NCBI GenBank assembly: GCA_022925895.1
Contig: JAKSYS010000389.1
Span: forward strand, 1 to 58,152
Direction of reading: 5' to 3'
Source: Fragilaria crotonensis
Lineage: Eukaryota; Bacillariophyta; Fragilariophyceae; Fragilariales; Fragilariaceae
Length of the DNA: 58,152 nucleotides
Position numbers and translations under genes: made by a program. Positions 1 to 13,100 of the stretch are shown here, piece by piece (the first letter of the stretch is position 1; each line of letters begins with the position of its first letter). The notes under the pieces were generated by a model. It was given only the letters and a program-made list of their open reading frames with translations, did not search any database and had not been told where the DNA came from.

Positions 1-3000
1 GTTGTTGGAGTTGAAAACTCGTGCCGGCGGCTGTTGATGATGTGCATGCGTGCTGGCTTACACGAAACACTCCTGCAATCCCAAATATCTCGCTTGGCTC
101 GTATTAGTCTCACAAGTGATAATGGCAATCGACCCGATGCCAAATTGCAAGAGTGTCAGCGTTTGCTGCAGGAGGGCACAACGAAACTCGAAACTCAGAA
201 TGTGCTGGTCGGACTCGCGCACCTGTTGTTGCTGGACCAAAACTGGGAGTTGGCATGGCCCATGTTGCCCAACACAGAGGACTGGTGCAGCTTTGCACGT
301 TGCAGCCTTTGAAGGTGGGGAAAGAATTGTGCCAATGGGTTAGTACACAAATTTCGAAAGTTCAGGACGGACCCTCGCGAAATGTTGCATCCAGGTCGTC
401 TGACACCATGAGTGATGACGACCCAGTCAAAGAGAATGGCAACTGTCATCTGGAGACCGCGGAAGAAGTGTTCGAGTCCTGTTATTCAGCGCTGGTAGTA
501 TTGGGTCAATCTGGCTGCTCTCCAACAAACCAACACTCTATTCCGACCTTTGCCTCCTCATGCGGACGATGCTGCAAGCCAACGGTTCTGACAAGCTCAG
601 TCCTACAATATATAATCTCTTGAGGCTTGTTCTGGTCCCCACGCTCTCACTCTACCGCCGGACCCAAACTTCGCGACTGATTTGTGGTCTGTGCTCTCTA
701 TCCTTCCCTATTCCTCACGATATCAGTTGTACCGCGATTGAGAGGAGGCGGTTTTTGGAACGAGCTGGAATGGGATCAAAGCCTTTGTTGCAAGTCCAAT
801 GTGAGATGGAAGCCGGCAAGGCGCTCGCTACACATTGAAGCGACTTTCGAAAGATAACATTCGCGACATGGGTCGACAGGTTTCCAAAGTTACGCACTCC
901 AATCCGTTGGTGGTATTTAGCACGATATTGGGCCAGATTGAATCCTACGACAATCTGATTCAAATGATGGTTGAGACAATACGATTGGTCACACCTCTGA
1001 GTTTGGATGTTTTGGGGTACTGCGTATTAACGCGACTGAGTGGTGTTGGAGGTGTCAATCGAAGTCGTTTGAAAGGTACGAACAATTCTAATCCAAGGAG
1101 CAAAGTCCAAGGTCCTTCTTCCACCCCCCTACAACTACAAATGATGTCCTGATATACGATTGATTTTTGCTGCAGATGATGGTGTTAATGTATCGCAATG
1201 GCTGCAGTCGCTGGAGGCGTTCACTGGAGCTTTCTATCGAGCGTGTCCGGAGGTGGAGTTTCGTGGCATTTTATCGTATCTGGTGCATCGTTTAAAGACA
1301 GGGCATGTGTTGGAGCTGGGTGTCCTCAAGACATTGATTAAATCGGCCGGTGGATACAGTTTTGCCGATTACTCTCCCGCAGCATCGCTCTCGTCGTCAC
1401 AGTTGGAAGGTCGTGCGGGATCGCTGCTACTCAAGAGAGAGACCTTTGCGTTTGGTATTGTCGATAACTTTGACTTCCGTGCCTCAGACCGTGTCAGGTC
1501 AGTCCTGCAGGGAAATGATTTCGGCGTGACGATTCTCATCCTCTTGGCACAAACTCGCGTGCGTTTGCTGTTTGACTCGAAGGGTTCGAAGAAAAAGCAT
1601 GTCAAACTGGTCGCCAACCTTCTCGATACGTGCCAAGTTGTCATGTACATTCTATTAGAGTTCATCACTGACTCATCTATGTCCAAATTGGCGAAAAACA
1701 ATGGTAAGGTCTCTAAGGGCACAACGAACGCCATCGAGACGTATGCTTCTTCTCTTCCGTCCATCCACGAGCTTTTTGATGTTTTCAAACTCGATGCTGT
1801 GTCTGCCTGGATGCTTTGTCGGCCTATCTTTCGGGCCGTTCTAAGCGGCGAAACGAGCGAACACTTTGAACGCCACAAGGGTGACCGGAAGCAGAGCGCG
1901 CATGGTATGCTTCCGGAAGATGCTTGGAACCACATAACTCCAAATCTATTCGATACATTCTTTTCGTTCTCACTTTATGACATTCATTTTCCCGAGATCG
2001 CGTACAAGACCCAACTGACGAGATTGAACGACACTGAACAGCGGTTGACGAACAAGAAGAAGAATCACAAGTCAGGGGTTCATGGCCTTGAATTCACAGC
2101 CGAAGACGAAAGTGCCTTGGAACGGGTTAAGGCATCTGCCGATGCGCTTGCCGAGGACATGGAAAAACAAAAGAAGCATTGTCAATCGATTCGAAAGCAC
2201 ATCGCTGCGGATGCGAAGACTATGTTCCAGTCCAGGGAGGTGCCAGTTACTGCAATGCAGACCTTCATTACCTACTGTATATATCCTCGATGCAAATTGA
2301 ATCCTGACGAAGCCACTTACTGCGTGCGCTTCATCATGACACTGCACGCCTTGAAGACTCCTGGTTTCAGTACAATGAACTTTATCGATGAGTTTGTGAA
2401 GGTCCTTTCTGCCTGCTCTACTCTAGTACGGAGGATGAGGCGGCGTCAATTGGCATTCTTCTCCTTGAGTTGTGGAAAGTGGTCAGTAGATGGAGGTACG
2501 AAGAGGGCTCGTTTGAGAAGGAAGTAGCTGGAACACCTGGAGCAGTGATTGTGACTGAAAATGGGAATTGCTCTGTGTCATTTGAAGACTATAAAGTACT
2601 GTACAACAAGTGGCATGCCGCCATTGGTGAAGCAACAATTGGCTGCCTCGATTCAACGGAGTATATGCACGTACGATCCTCCTTTGTGGTGCTGAGTCGC
2701 ATTGTTGACGCATTTCCCACTCGACCGAAGCTGGGACAAACGCTGTTGGACGCTCTCGAACCCCTTCAAGATGAAACCTACCCTTTGCAAGATATTAAGA
2801 CAGCTGCACACGCCTATGGCACGTTGCTCATCAAAGCACGAGGCGATGGTGTTTGGAAAGAAGAAGATTCAGCAACAATTAAGGCTCGCGAAGAAAAAGA
2901 GAAGGCCGACATTGCGGCGAAGTTGAAAAGACGAGAAGAACAACTTGCCGATATGAAACGCGACATGGAAAAGATCGACGTGGAAATTGAGATTCTGGAA

Positions 3001-3539
3001 GAGAGATGACCGAGATACTCGACGTCGCGGTGCCCCAATAGACTCCAGAGGTGATACCAGGAGGGTAAGTCGATGGTTCCTTTCTTGAGCGCATCGACAC
3101 AAAGTACTCACACGTTGCCAAAGCCCATCTTTGAGCCTCCCGCCAAACCGCAATCTTCGTCGACGAACGTTTCTCGCCGGGACCCTGTCAACGACAACGG
3201 GGACAGAGGACGGCGTAGTGGACCAGAAGCGGACAGAGTTGTCACACGTAGCGACCGGCTGTCGGACAAGCAGCAGCAACAAGAAAGCCTGAAGGGCGCT
3301 GGGAACGTGGTCAGAAAGTGAGCGGGTCTGCCAAACGAGATCGCTCACCACCTCCTGCAGGAGAAACTCAACCTTCCTCGAAGCGACCTCGAACGGAAGG
3401 CCGTCCTCCCGCGGCAAGTGGACCAGTTGCCTTTGAACCACCGGTGCGAAGTGGCCAGCGCGGAGGAGTTCCTGCAAATCAGCAGCCACAACGGGCGGAC
3501 AGAGGCGGGTTCACTCGCAGAAGTACAACTCGTAGATAG
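1..3539 (+). CDS. THOC2: THO complex subunit 2 (THOC2/Tho2), 5' end missing
   Basis: Largest subunit of the nuclear THO/TREX complex, which couples transcription to mRNA export. The left edge cuts the N-terminus. Conserved blocks in order: a KRLSKDN...GRQVSKVTHSNP block at 835-960, SWLQSL-like SQWLQSLEAF after the first clear intron, LVHRLKTGH, SLYDIHFPEIAY near 1970, CIYPRCKLNPDEATYCVRF near 2280, and CLDSTEYMHVRSSFVVLSRI near 2645. All follow the animal THOC2 order. A coiled, charged tail (2880-3009) leads to an R/S/P-rich C-terminus with KR-rich nuclear-type signals ending at 3539. Introns read as 1076-1175 (phase restores D-D-G) and 3065-3123. The frame breaks near 290, 510, 820, 2435, 3003 and 3300; the last is cured by one extra G. 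Family assignment is very secure; the exact exon model is not. Confidence 0.93.
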
Positions 3540-4392
3540 TAGTTGCTAGTTGTAAAGGTGACGATCCAATGACTCTGCGGTGATGTGACAGGTTGTCGTA
3601 ACATTGTCGCTTGTGCGTAGACGCGGGACGCGGGTACTACTGTTCTGCGCATCTTACTGAGGTCGCTTCAGGGACAGTTTTTCGCGTTGGCAACTCAGAA
3701 CGGCGCTCTTCACCTATTAGAAAAACACACGTGTTCGTGTAAGGTCCTACGCACATAAGTCATAAATCTTGTTGGGATAATACCTAGGTGGTGATTTGGA
3801 TTACACCGTTGTTGAGCCTGGTAGCTTTGAGTCAGGAGAGAATTAATGCTTGCTGATCCGCAGCCCAAAGCATTCCATTCAGCGGCGACTTGAAGGGTGC
3901 CAATAAAACAACGAGCGATGATCTTCGCCGCAGCAGCACTGGCGATTTTGCCATCTGGTTGACGCCTTCCTCCTATCCTGGTGTGTGCCTGGCAATATGA
4001 GTCGCCTTTACCAATGACCTCTGCCTCGAATAAAAAATCTTCACTAGTCACTGCAAATCTTCTCTCCGACCAGTTGAAAGAATCGTTTTCTGCTGCTGAG
4101 GTGTTGAGTCAAAATACCATCGAGTCTTCCATCCGGTGTTCCTGAATACACAGCTGTAGCGATAAATGTTGAAAGTACCCGTCAGATCAGACTCTGCCGA
4201 CCTACAACCAATCCAGTGTCCGTGTTGCCTTTCTCGTAGATTTGACGACACTACTACCAAAATACGCTTGACGAAAGTTTACTGATTCATAGTTTTATAT
4301 CTCATATTTCCCATCACTCACTCACACAAATGCTCACAGTCACGAGCCACCGTGGAATGATTTTGTGCGATTCGTCGCCAATCTCAGCTAAA
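3540..4392. other. intergenic, no supported gene
   Basis: About 850 bp between the end of the THO2 gene and the 3' end of the convergent YIPF gene. Short minus-strand open frames (3710-4051 and 4048-4260) exist but show no convincing domain and no splice or codon continuity that would make them a gene. I see nothing else of note. Confidence 0.5.
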
Positions 4393-5429
4393 TTACTCGT
4401 AAAAGACAATTTTGAGAACCAGCAAAAAGATGAGGTGTGAAGCAATGACCGCCAACAATATTGGACCGGCCTTGTTGGCAGTCGAATCGGCTGCCAATAG
4501 GGGAGCCGCAACATTACGCACTACCAACAATCCCGACATGGCCGTCGCTACCGTCAAACAGATCCACATCCATGGATGCCAGGGGATGAGGCAAAGAATA
4601 GTTGCGGGTAGATAGGCAACCATGGAGTATCCGTAGAGACAGATCCAATCTACCAACATGAGTGCTTGCATTCCCACGCACTGTGTAACAAGCCACCAAA
4701 GTGCAGGGGCTCCAAAGACAAAACCAAAGCAGACTGACATGGCGCGAACCAAGTGACCAACGTCGTACTCGAATTCATCCAAGTTGTCGGCGCGAAGGTA
4801 CGCAGATAGATTTGACGTGAGCTGATCCAAGAAGTTATACACGTTGTGAGCGTAAAGGGATAAAGTATTTCCATTCATCATCGGTCAGACGTTGAACGTT
4901 GAATGGTTGCACTTCTAAATAACACAGAACTCAAAGTATACTTACAGCAACGAAAAAGACGAGTGTCATGGTGATCCACAGTGGTCCATACAGATCCGGT
5001 CCTTTCAAAGTCTCTGTGTGGCATACGCCCACAACTTCGCTTCGAAATTTGTCGGGTAAATAAAAGAGCTTCACGCCCCCAACAGTCTGTCTCAATATCG
5101 TTGGTATCCACGTCAAAATAAGCAGTGTAGGTGCTCATGCGAAGGCATGAAACACATGCTTCCCAACGCGACTGAGGTGGTGCTAGAGTCGTCGCTCCCG
5201 TATTCATGGAACCGGATGGGAGGGATGGAGTTGACATACTTGGATTTGTTGTTGCATAGGGGTACGGATCACAAGGTGCAGGCATCGACGTCTGTGGCGG
5301 CTGTGCAAACGCTGGCGTCGGCCCTGATGTCGGGTAGTAGTTGTCGTTGCTGTCGTTGTTGCTTTGCTGTTGCGAACGAAAAGGATTTGGAGGAAAGCCC
5401 CCGTCGTCGCCTTCTGATGAGTTCATCAT
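4393..5429 (-). CDS. Yip1-family Golgi membrane protein (YIPF1/YIPF2 type)
   Basis: Multi-pass protein of the Golgi/early secretory pathway that binds Rab GTPases. The start MMNSSEGDDGGFPPNPF at 5429 opens an N/Q/P-rich cytosolic N-terminus. The YFDVDT motif near 5105 and the hallmark PDLYGP(L/F)WI near 4995 are typical of YIPF1/2. Five hydrophobic segments follow down to 4393, including LYGYSMVAYLPATILCLIPW, which matches the family's YGYSLF-YIP region. The donor GTAAGT of an intron is visible on the minus strand at about 4946; the acceptor lies near 4880 but cannot be placed with clean phase. A frame break lies near 5090, between YFDVDTND and the segment leading to PDLYGP. The gene is convergent with THO2. 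Confidence 0.88.
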
Positions 5430-5955
5430 GGTCAGTGGTAAGTCAGTCTTCAGTCTGAGCACCAGCAACTCGAGATGAGCACACGAGCCGAAGGAATCGA
5501 GGCACAATTACAGGCACGAGACAAGATCTTGGATGCCAGTGTGCCTGTGTGCCCTTGTTGAACGCGCGTTCTCTAAACGACAGTACAAAAGTACTCGTAC
5601 TCGTACTCCGGTACCACACGCAATTCCGAAAACAGGGTTACGTGTCGCACGTGGCATACTGGCGTAGTGTTACTACGATGAGTGCACAAGGCGGCGTATG
5701 GCGTGTTTTGCACGAAGTGTATAGAGCAGATCGCAAGTGAATGCAAAACGACGCTTCCACACTTCGGCTTCCTGTCCTGTTGGTGCTGTGGTATTTGTAC
5801 TTGTTGACACAATAAACCAAACTTTCTGAAAGCCTAGCAGCAATGGTCGAGCCAACACCGCTGGTGAGTAAGCCATGAGTGCATACCACTCAGGGTGCAC
5901 GCATGCTTATACGTCTATGTTCCTGCTAATGTGATTAGAGTGTGATCACGTCTAA
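5430..5955. other. intergenic between divergent YIPF and FAF2 genes
   Basis: Shared upstream region of two divergently transcribed genes. It contains scattered GTAC/TACTCG motifs (5590-5615). An unrecognised first exon of the FAF2 gene could lie here, because the FAF2 reading frame closes upstream at a TAA near 5953. No independent gene is supported. Confidence 0.4.
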
Positions 5956-7053
5956 CACCGCTTTCCCAAATCAAACCAGAGCCGACGATCGTCGTGGACG
6001 AACCTACTATCTCTCATAATCCGTATTATTCTTTGGCCTTTTGATCGTTTCCTCAATCTCCTATTTCCCCTTCATCCATTTGACGGTCTATCTTCATCTG
6101 TCACCAGCAAGGCAGCCGAAGCCTTTTCTGCCTACTTACTCGGCCTCGTTCCGACCGTGTCGCAACTTCCTTGGGCACCACTGGGTTTCATCGCCTGCAA
6201 GAACGAAGCCTTGCACAAGAATGCTCTCCTCTTGGTATATTTGCATTCCCCGCTGCACAGAGACGCCGTGGGTGTGGCAGAAAAAATGTGTCGGGACGAA
6301 ATTGTTGCCATTTTGTCACAACCCCATTTAGTGTCGTTGGGGGTGAGTATACACTCGGGACAAGGGGAGCAATTGGCACAATTGTTGGAAGCTACCGCAT
6401 ACCCACTTTTGGCAGTACTGCAGCCCACGAGGGGAGCAATTCGATGGAACTTATTCTCAAAATTCAGGGCCCAGCGTTGGTCAAACTCAGTGTCGGGGGG
6501 TTGATGGGATTGCTGCAGGCCAGTTTGCAGAGTCATGAACAGGCTCTTGCAGAGATGGAAGTCAGACGAATTCAGCGTGAACAAGAAAATCAATTGCGAG
6601 CAGAACAAGATGCAGAATACCAAGCGACGCTCAGAGCGGATCAAGAGCGTCAACGAGCTCAAGAAGAAGCACGACTGCAACTTTTACGAGAGGCTCAAGA
6701 ACAAGAGGCTGTCATTCTGCTGGAGGAAAGCTGTTAAGGAGAGCCGACTGGATAGTGCGCGCAAGTTGCTAAAGGATGAACCTGTTACTGGTGACATTGC
6801 GCAGATTCGGTTTGTTTTGCCATCGGGACGCAAACTGGTGCGCAAGTTTGGAGCCGATGAAACCATTTCAGTCTTGAGGGCGTACTTGACAGTGTTCTTT
6901 CATGATAACGAGTTTCCGGAAATGCCAAACATAGGCCTGTCTACTAGCTTTCCAAAGAAAACGTTCAATGACGAATCTGACGAAAGCCGAACTCTACAAG
7001 ATGCTGGACTAACGCCTCAAGCCGTCTTGATGGTGCAAGATTTGGATGCATAG
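5956..7053 (+). CDS. FAF2: FAF2/UBXD8-like UBX-domain protein
   Basis: ER/lipid-droplet recruitment factor for the Cdc48/p97 ATPase in ER-associated degradation. The order matches FAF2: a hydrophobic hairpin (about 6001-6060), a UAS thioredoxin-like domain with LLLVYLHSPLHRD and CRDE (6215-6300) and YPLLAVLQP (6400), a long charged coiled coil with QATLRADQERQRAQEEARLQ (6620-6690), and a C-terminal UBX domain (6790-7050) with IRFVLPSGRKLVRKF, FPKKTF and the ending AGLTPQAVLMVQDLDA. Frame breaks lie near 6430-6440 (between UAS and coil) and 6735 (between coil and UBX). No N-terminal UBA is visible; an upstream exon is possible, as the frame runs back to a stop near 5953 without a good ATG. Confidence 0.88.
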
Positions 7054-7121
7054 TCAAACACGAGCATACTAGTATGTTCATTCAAAAATAGATTATGAAT
7101 GCGCTGTCATGAACATCTTGC

Positions 7122-10100
7122 TTATTTCGATTCACTCAACCTTGCTGCCTCATCCCTGGCCTTCTTTCGTTCGGCAATGCCAGCCTGCAGTTGTGCACGC
7201 CTTGCCTCGATAGAAGCGCGACGTTCGGCAGCATGTACGCCCGCCCCGCTGGCGTCGCTTTCACTGCCTGGACTTCGACCCACAGCGATTCTCTCGCGCA
7301 ACACCAGACTCTTCATGCGAGTGGAATGTGCGGGGACTAGATCCGTCGAGTCTTTATCCAAGCTATTTCCTGATGCGCTGGTCTCGTTAGAGGAATCAGC
7401 AGTGGTTGAATCCAAAGATCCCCGGAGGTCATTTCTTCCTGTTGCGACTCTCTCGATTGACGAATAACTCATTTCACGACCAGAATCAGAAGGGAGTGGA
7501 TCGGTCCGATCATCTTCGCTCCTTTTCAAATCTGTAGTGCTTTCCTGTAATTCAAGGCCTTTTCTGCTGTCGCTATCAGCTGGTGTTGGATGGTCCGACA
7601 CTTCGACATCGCTGATCCCAGATGCGATAGTTTCACGTGACGGGCGGCCTTTTCTGACCGTGGCAAGGACGGGAAACAAATCTGTGGAGTCATCATCGTC
7701 ACTTTTTACTTCTGCAATTTTCTCATGCACGTCGTCGGGTTTTCTGACAGATAGAAATGGAAGGGTCAGATCGATCGACTCGTCGAGATCATTCAGTTCT
7801 ATAATTGCATCGCGCGATGGCGCAGACAACTCCACAGCATCCATTGATCTGGCGGGTGTTCTTGTGCGCAGAGATAAGTTGCGTCGGCGAAGGAAATCAG
7901 CTGGCGCTGAATGGACAATCTCCTCGGCATCACTTGCTGTGGCTGCAATTCGCTCGCGTAGTGGAAGGCTTCTTCTACGAGTGGATTGCACGTACGTAAG
8001 GGCAGCCGGTTCCTCAAGATCGCTTGTTCTTGCTGCTGTTCTCGTGCGCCACGAAAGGCTTCTCCTACGAGTGGTATCCTGGGAGAAAATTCTGCTACAT
8101 CCTCGACATCACTCGTTCTTGCTGCAATTCTCTCACGCCACGGCATGCTTCTTCGAATAGTATCCACCGGACGCGAATCGACCTGTTCCTCGGCATCATT
8201 CGTTCTTGATGCGATTCTCTCACGCCATCTTCCGTGACCAGAGTTGGCATTGATTGGATCGTCAGATTCCTTCACGTCATTCCCAATTACGTACATTCTC
8301 TCACGCGCTCGACGGCTCGTTCTGTATATCGATTCGTCACGGGGTGGATCGCTCACCTCTTCGATATCATTCGCGCTTGAACCGACGCCCTCCGACGAAA
8401 GATCGGGTGCCTCTGAACCAGCAGGCTCGTCGGTGACTTTCTTGCGCCATGGATGGCTTCTCCTGCTAGACGAACCGACTGAAGAAGGATCAGTGGACTC
8501 CTGTGCACCTGCTTCCATCTTTCCCTTACCGGTTGGATCACTAGACATATCGTGAGGCAACTCTTCATTAACTGTTGCGGTTCTCTCCGCTGACAGCGCT
8601 CTGTCGCCCTCTACGATAGGAACGGGGGAAACATTAGTAGGTAAATCCACAGCAGGCGTCTCGGCAACTGAATCGCATTCGTCGCCTTGCGGACTGTTGG
8701 TGCTGACAGGCAACAGTGCGCCGCCTGTGGTCATGTTCGTGGCCTTTTCCATAGAGCTAACGTCAGTGCCATGTTCGATTAAGGAAAATTTGGTGGCTTC
8801 TCGACTTGTCATGCCGATAGGAAGTGAGGAACTTGATCTTGTTTGCAATCTTCGTTGCCGAAGCGCTTCGACACTCCCCCTCCCATGAGACGGCTGATCA
8901 TCGGCTGACATGATCGGAGCATTCGTCACCTCCGAGCTCGACAACTCCAGCGGCATCTCGTTCCATCGTGGTCGAACCCTTGTCCGTGTCAGTAAACCTC
9001 GTGTCGACTTCGCGGCGGACCTGTCGTCCGTTCTTGACTGGGACAGCGAAGAAAGGATTTCCACAGCTGCCGAACGTGCCCTCCAGGGTTTAGATTCTCC
9101 TAATTCTGCTTGTGTAAAAGTTGCGCCATCGACTCCCGGAGACGAGGACTTGTTCGACCTATCAGTAAGTACCTGCTCGGACATTGTCGTCAATGCCGTG
9201 TCCGTGATTCCTTCCCAGTGGCGGCAATATGCGGAGCTCACTCAACTCACGCGTCCTCCAGGGTCTTGCTACACTCGCAGACGTTCTTGCACCACCCCGC
9301 TTGAACTTTGGTCCGTAGACGGAATCTCTGCCTTCTTATTCTCATACAACCGTCCGCCAGAACTACCATCTTGCTCGGTAGAAGGAATGGCAGATATGGT
9401 CAAAGATTCGTCATACTTTGCGCGAAACCCAAAGTCTGTAGCTGTGAGCGCTCGATCCTGGCATGAATTTAAAGCATTGTGCGAGGAATTTGCGTTGCCC
9501 CGTCTTTCCGCCGTATTGTTCCTAGGCTTTGGAAGGTCTTGACACACTTCGCCGTCATACTCACATGGCACGTCCTTCCCATCAACTAACCCCGGAAATT
9601 TTATCGATTTGGAGGCAGAAAGAATTGTATTGGAATCGATATCACCAGGACTGTGATCCGAAGGAGAAACTCCCATTAATTCACGGTTGATGATACCTGA
9701 CACTTCATACGGCTGACGGATCGAAGGCGCACGGTCGCCACTTCCATCTGTTTGAATGCTATCTTTAACGTCGTTTCCGACACATTCTTCTTCCCTTTCT
9801 CGGTGGAAGGACCCGCAACGAAATTTTGCTCAGGCAGAGTGGTCGTCGCCGCTCCCGCCGTATTGCAGTTCCGCGTCGTTTTGGATATTGATGCCATTTC
9901 GCTTTCATTCACCACCTCGACGACTTCTTGTGCCAACTTATTGCGCACCCTCTTTTCTATTTCTTTTTCTTGATAAGCTTTCTTGATGCCTCAGGATATC
10001 GCACACCCAATTCGTTGATAGTGCACATATTTCGATTGTGCAGTTCGTCAATGAGCTCCCGAAGTTGAGTAACTTCGGCTTTCACCTCAGTATCATTTGC

Positions 10101-13100
10101 GTCCAATTCTCTGAGGCGTGACTCGATGCCAGTGAAGAAATGCTCAGCGTGCTCCCAAACTTCTTCACAGAGCCCCAGCTCTATTGGGGAACGATCATCA
10201 AGCCGAGCGGCATTTGAGTCCCTGTTACCTGTTAATTGCATTCCAGATCTCTCCGCGAGTGGCGGCAACGCAAGTTTCAGTTCGTGGACAGCGGCGGCGA
10301 AAGACCCGATTTCAATACGTCGTTGCATATCAGTGAATCTCGCCTTCTCGCGGCGAAGACGATCTTCAATCCACGCTTCCTGTTGAGATTCCATTCGATC
10401 CATGATTCTATCCATGGCATCACAGCTATCGCATGCAAGGGCTACCTGCAAGATCCTCCCTTTGTAGTGCTTCTCTATTGGTTCCCTTCTTCTGAATGCC
10501 TTCTCCCGGGAAGCTTCTTTTGTGGCAAGCACGTCCATCCCGCTATCATGTCTCCGGGCCGAAGTGCTATGTTTGTCAGCAAATACATCTCCATCAGGAA
10601 AGCCGTAATCGACTCCGTAATCAAACATTTTGTCAGCCTTAACAGGGCACTGTTTACCGATCAAGGGGCATCCCTTTGTCGGGTCTGCACGTGTGGCGTA
10701 AATGTGACGATCTGGCGCTCCGAATTCTTGACAATGACGATCGAAAGCGAACAACGCCTCTTTAAACTCCTGCTTCAGCATTCGGAACCACGCCCACTTG
10801 CGGGATGCAGCGGGTTCATCGGCCGCCGCTCGCCATCTCATAGCCACACCTTTCAAATGAAAGTATACCGCACGCCGCTCTGATAGAGTCAAGCCTACTG
10901 ATTGCAGATTCTCCAACGTCGTGGGGTGCATGCGGAATACAACATCAGGATGTGCACGCAAAAGCTGCAGGATCGCTGTTTGTTTGAATTTCTTGGCAAT
11001 TCTTCTCGGGAGGAGTTTGCCATTTGGCGTCGTTTCAATTGTCAACTGGTCCTCGTTCAACATCTCGATATTCACCGGCATATGACGACGAATCCGACGC
11101 AAAGCGTCAAGGTTCTCTGCAGCATTCTCCGCTTCCCACTTTTCCTCAGCCTTGACCCAAGTGCCACCCGTGACCAGAGAAGGTTGGTATTTCAGCAGTT
11201 CCTTTTCCAACAATTTTATCTCGGAATTGTGTTCCTCCAGCTTCGTTACTGTCGATCGACTGGTGTTTTTCGATTTTAGCTCTTCGATTTTTTTGGAGAT
11301 TCGTTCGACGGCTCCTTCGCTTCCTCGAAGGGAATGTGCTCAGGTAATGGTTTTCCACTCTGAAAAGTTCCTTTCCAGCTTAATTCGCTTCCTTTCGTTG
11401 ACTTCTGAGCTGCCTCAGCAGAGATTTCGTTTCAGGGTGATGTCGGAATCAGCCATCATACTTCGTATAAGGAGTATACGAGGTGCCTCCTTCATGATGT
11501 CTTCACTGACGAGAATGTCAGGGCTCAAGCTTTGCAGTTTGAGCTCCTCGGTGGTGGCTCGACTGATAGCTTTGAATGCGTCTAGCTGGCACTGAAGGGA
11601 GCGGGCTTTCATGGCTAGGTGGGAGAACCTCCAAAGAATGATGCAACTTCTCTTTCGGATAGATTTCCATCTTCTAGCATCTTATTGCGCACTTCGAGGA
11701 ATTGTACATCAATAGACCTCCCAATGTGCTTCATAGTATCGAATTCGTCCTGCGACGGCAATAAGTGATCAATATCCGCCATGGCTGAGTGATATTCCTT
11801 GAACACACTGTTGACACTTGCTTGGTTCAAACGCCACCTCAAATCTCTTTTAGAAAGGTCTGAAATCAATGCTTCCTTCTTTAGCTCAGAGGCTTTTGGA
11901 GGAAGCGGGAAAGGCTCATCAATCTCAACGTCCTCAAATCTTGTATCCTTGCTTGCGCATTCTTCGTGAGGATTTTGGTTCACGTCGGTATCAACTTCCG
12001 AAGCATGAGACTTCCCAATTGATGACAACGAGTTTGCAAACACATGCTTTGTACTCAAGACTCCAGATGTACCGAGGGACCTGTTCTGTCTTTCACCCTT
12101 TTCTTTCCAACCTAAGGGGGCGTCGCTGTCGACTGCTTCCTGTGGTAATGCAAATCTTGACAAAGACTTCATTTGCCAATCCGACACGACTCTGCCACGC
12201 GAGCCTAAGTCCGAAGAAATAGAGCCTGCAGAAGAACTGAGAACTCCATGCGTGGAATCGGAGGTCAAACCTGACCTTCCCCTCTTGTCTGAGGGAATGG
12301 AATTGAGGTGCTTGAAAGCTCCTCTGTGGTCCATCAATAGATCCTGTTCCAACTACTCCGTTATTGTGATTTTCATGCTCTTTCCCGTCCCTCTCCATGA
12401 GACGGGCCTCCTTAACTTGGGACACGCGAACTTCGCCAGCAAGGATTTCTAAATCGTCTAGAGCGTCTGCCATTTTGTCGTCGTCGAGCACTTCAACGCT
12501 CTCCTCTTCCTTCGAAAAGAAAAACCACGAGGCTTTTTTCTTTTTCTTTTCCTCTTCTAGACGTATGTCTTCTTGTTGTCGTAAACACTCTTCCTCCTCA
12601 CAATGTTTCCTAAATCTTGCTTCATCCTCATCGTTTCGAATTAGGGCGTAGGGCTGAGCCAGGTCACCGTCGTTATCAAGTGGGTCGTCTTTGCGCGCAG
12701 GCGCCCCGAAGAACCATCCCAATTTATGATCGTCTGTCTGTTTCTCTTTCCGTATTTCTTCCGCTTCTCCACGCGAAACGATCTCGGTTTTTCTATCGAT
12801 ACATTTCGAGACGGCCAATGGGGCATCTCCGCCAGTGAAGTCTAGGCACTTCACTTGCATTCCAGTCAGCGCCTGCAACTCTTTGATCGCATCTTGTATA
12901 ACCTGTGGATTTGAATGTGGCAACGCTTCCTCCTCCATGACGACCCTACCAGTTGTTTGCTCAGAGTTCTTCGTTTCCGATTGATGATGCGGAGGAACAA
13001 ACTGCTTGGACTGAGCGACACAGTCGGCATCATCGTCACTGCCCCACCCGCGAAAAACGTATTGTTCTACATCCGCCTTTTGTTCTTCAGTCAACGCCAA

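Noticed and set aside
1-3539. Programmed ribosomal frameshifting in THO2
   Set aside because: There are at least six breaks, in both directions, and no slippery-site plus structure pattern; similar breaks occur in unrelated genes throughout the window.
3710-4260. Two minus-strand open frames, one with a stretch vaguely like a hotdog-fold thioesterase (EAEVIGKGDSY...PDGKIASA)
   Set aside because: The resemblance is confined to a few residues, no conserved catalytic region is visible, and the two frames do not join.
7537-8555. Plus-strand open frames antisense to the RERIA repeats
   Set aside because: They arise from the repetitive composition of the minus-strand gene and lack start context, domains or splice support.
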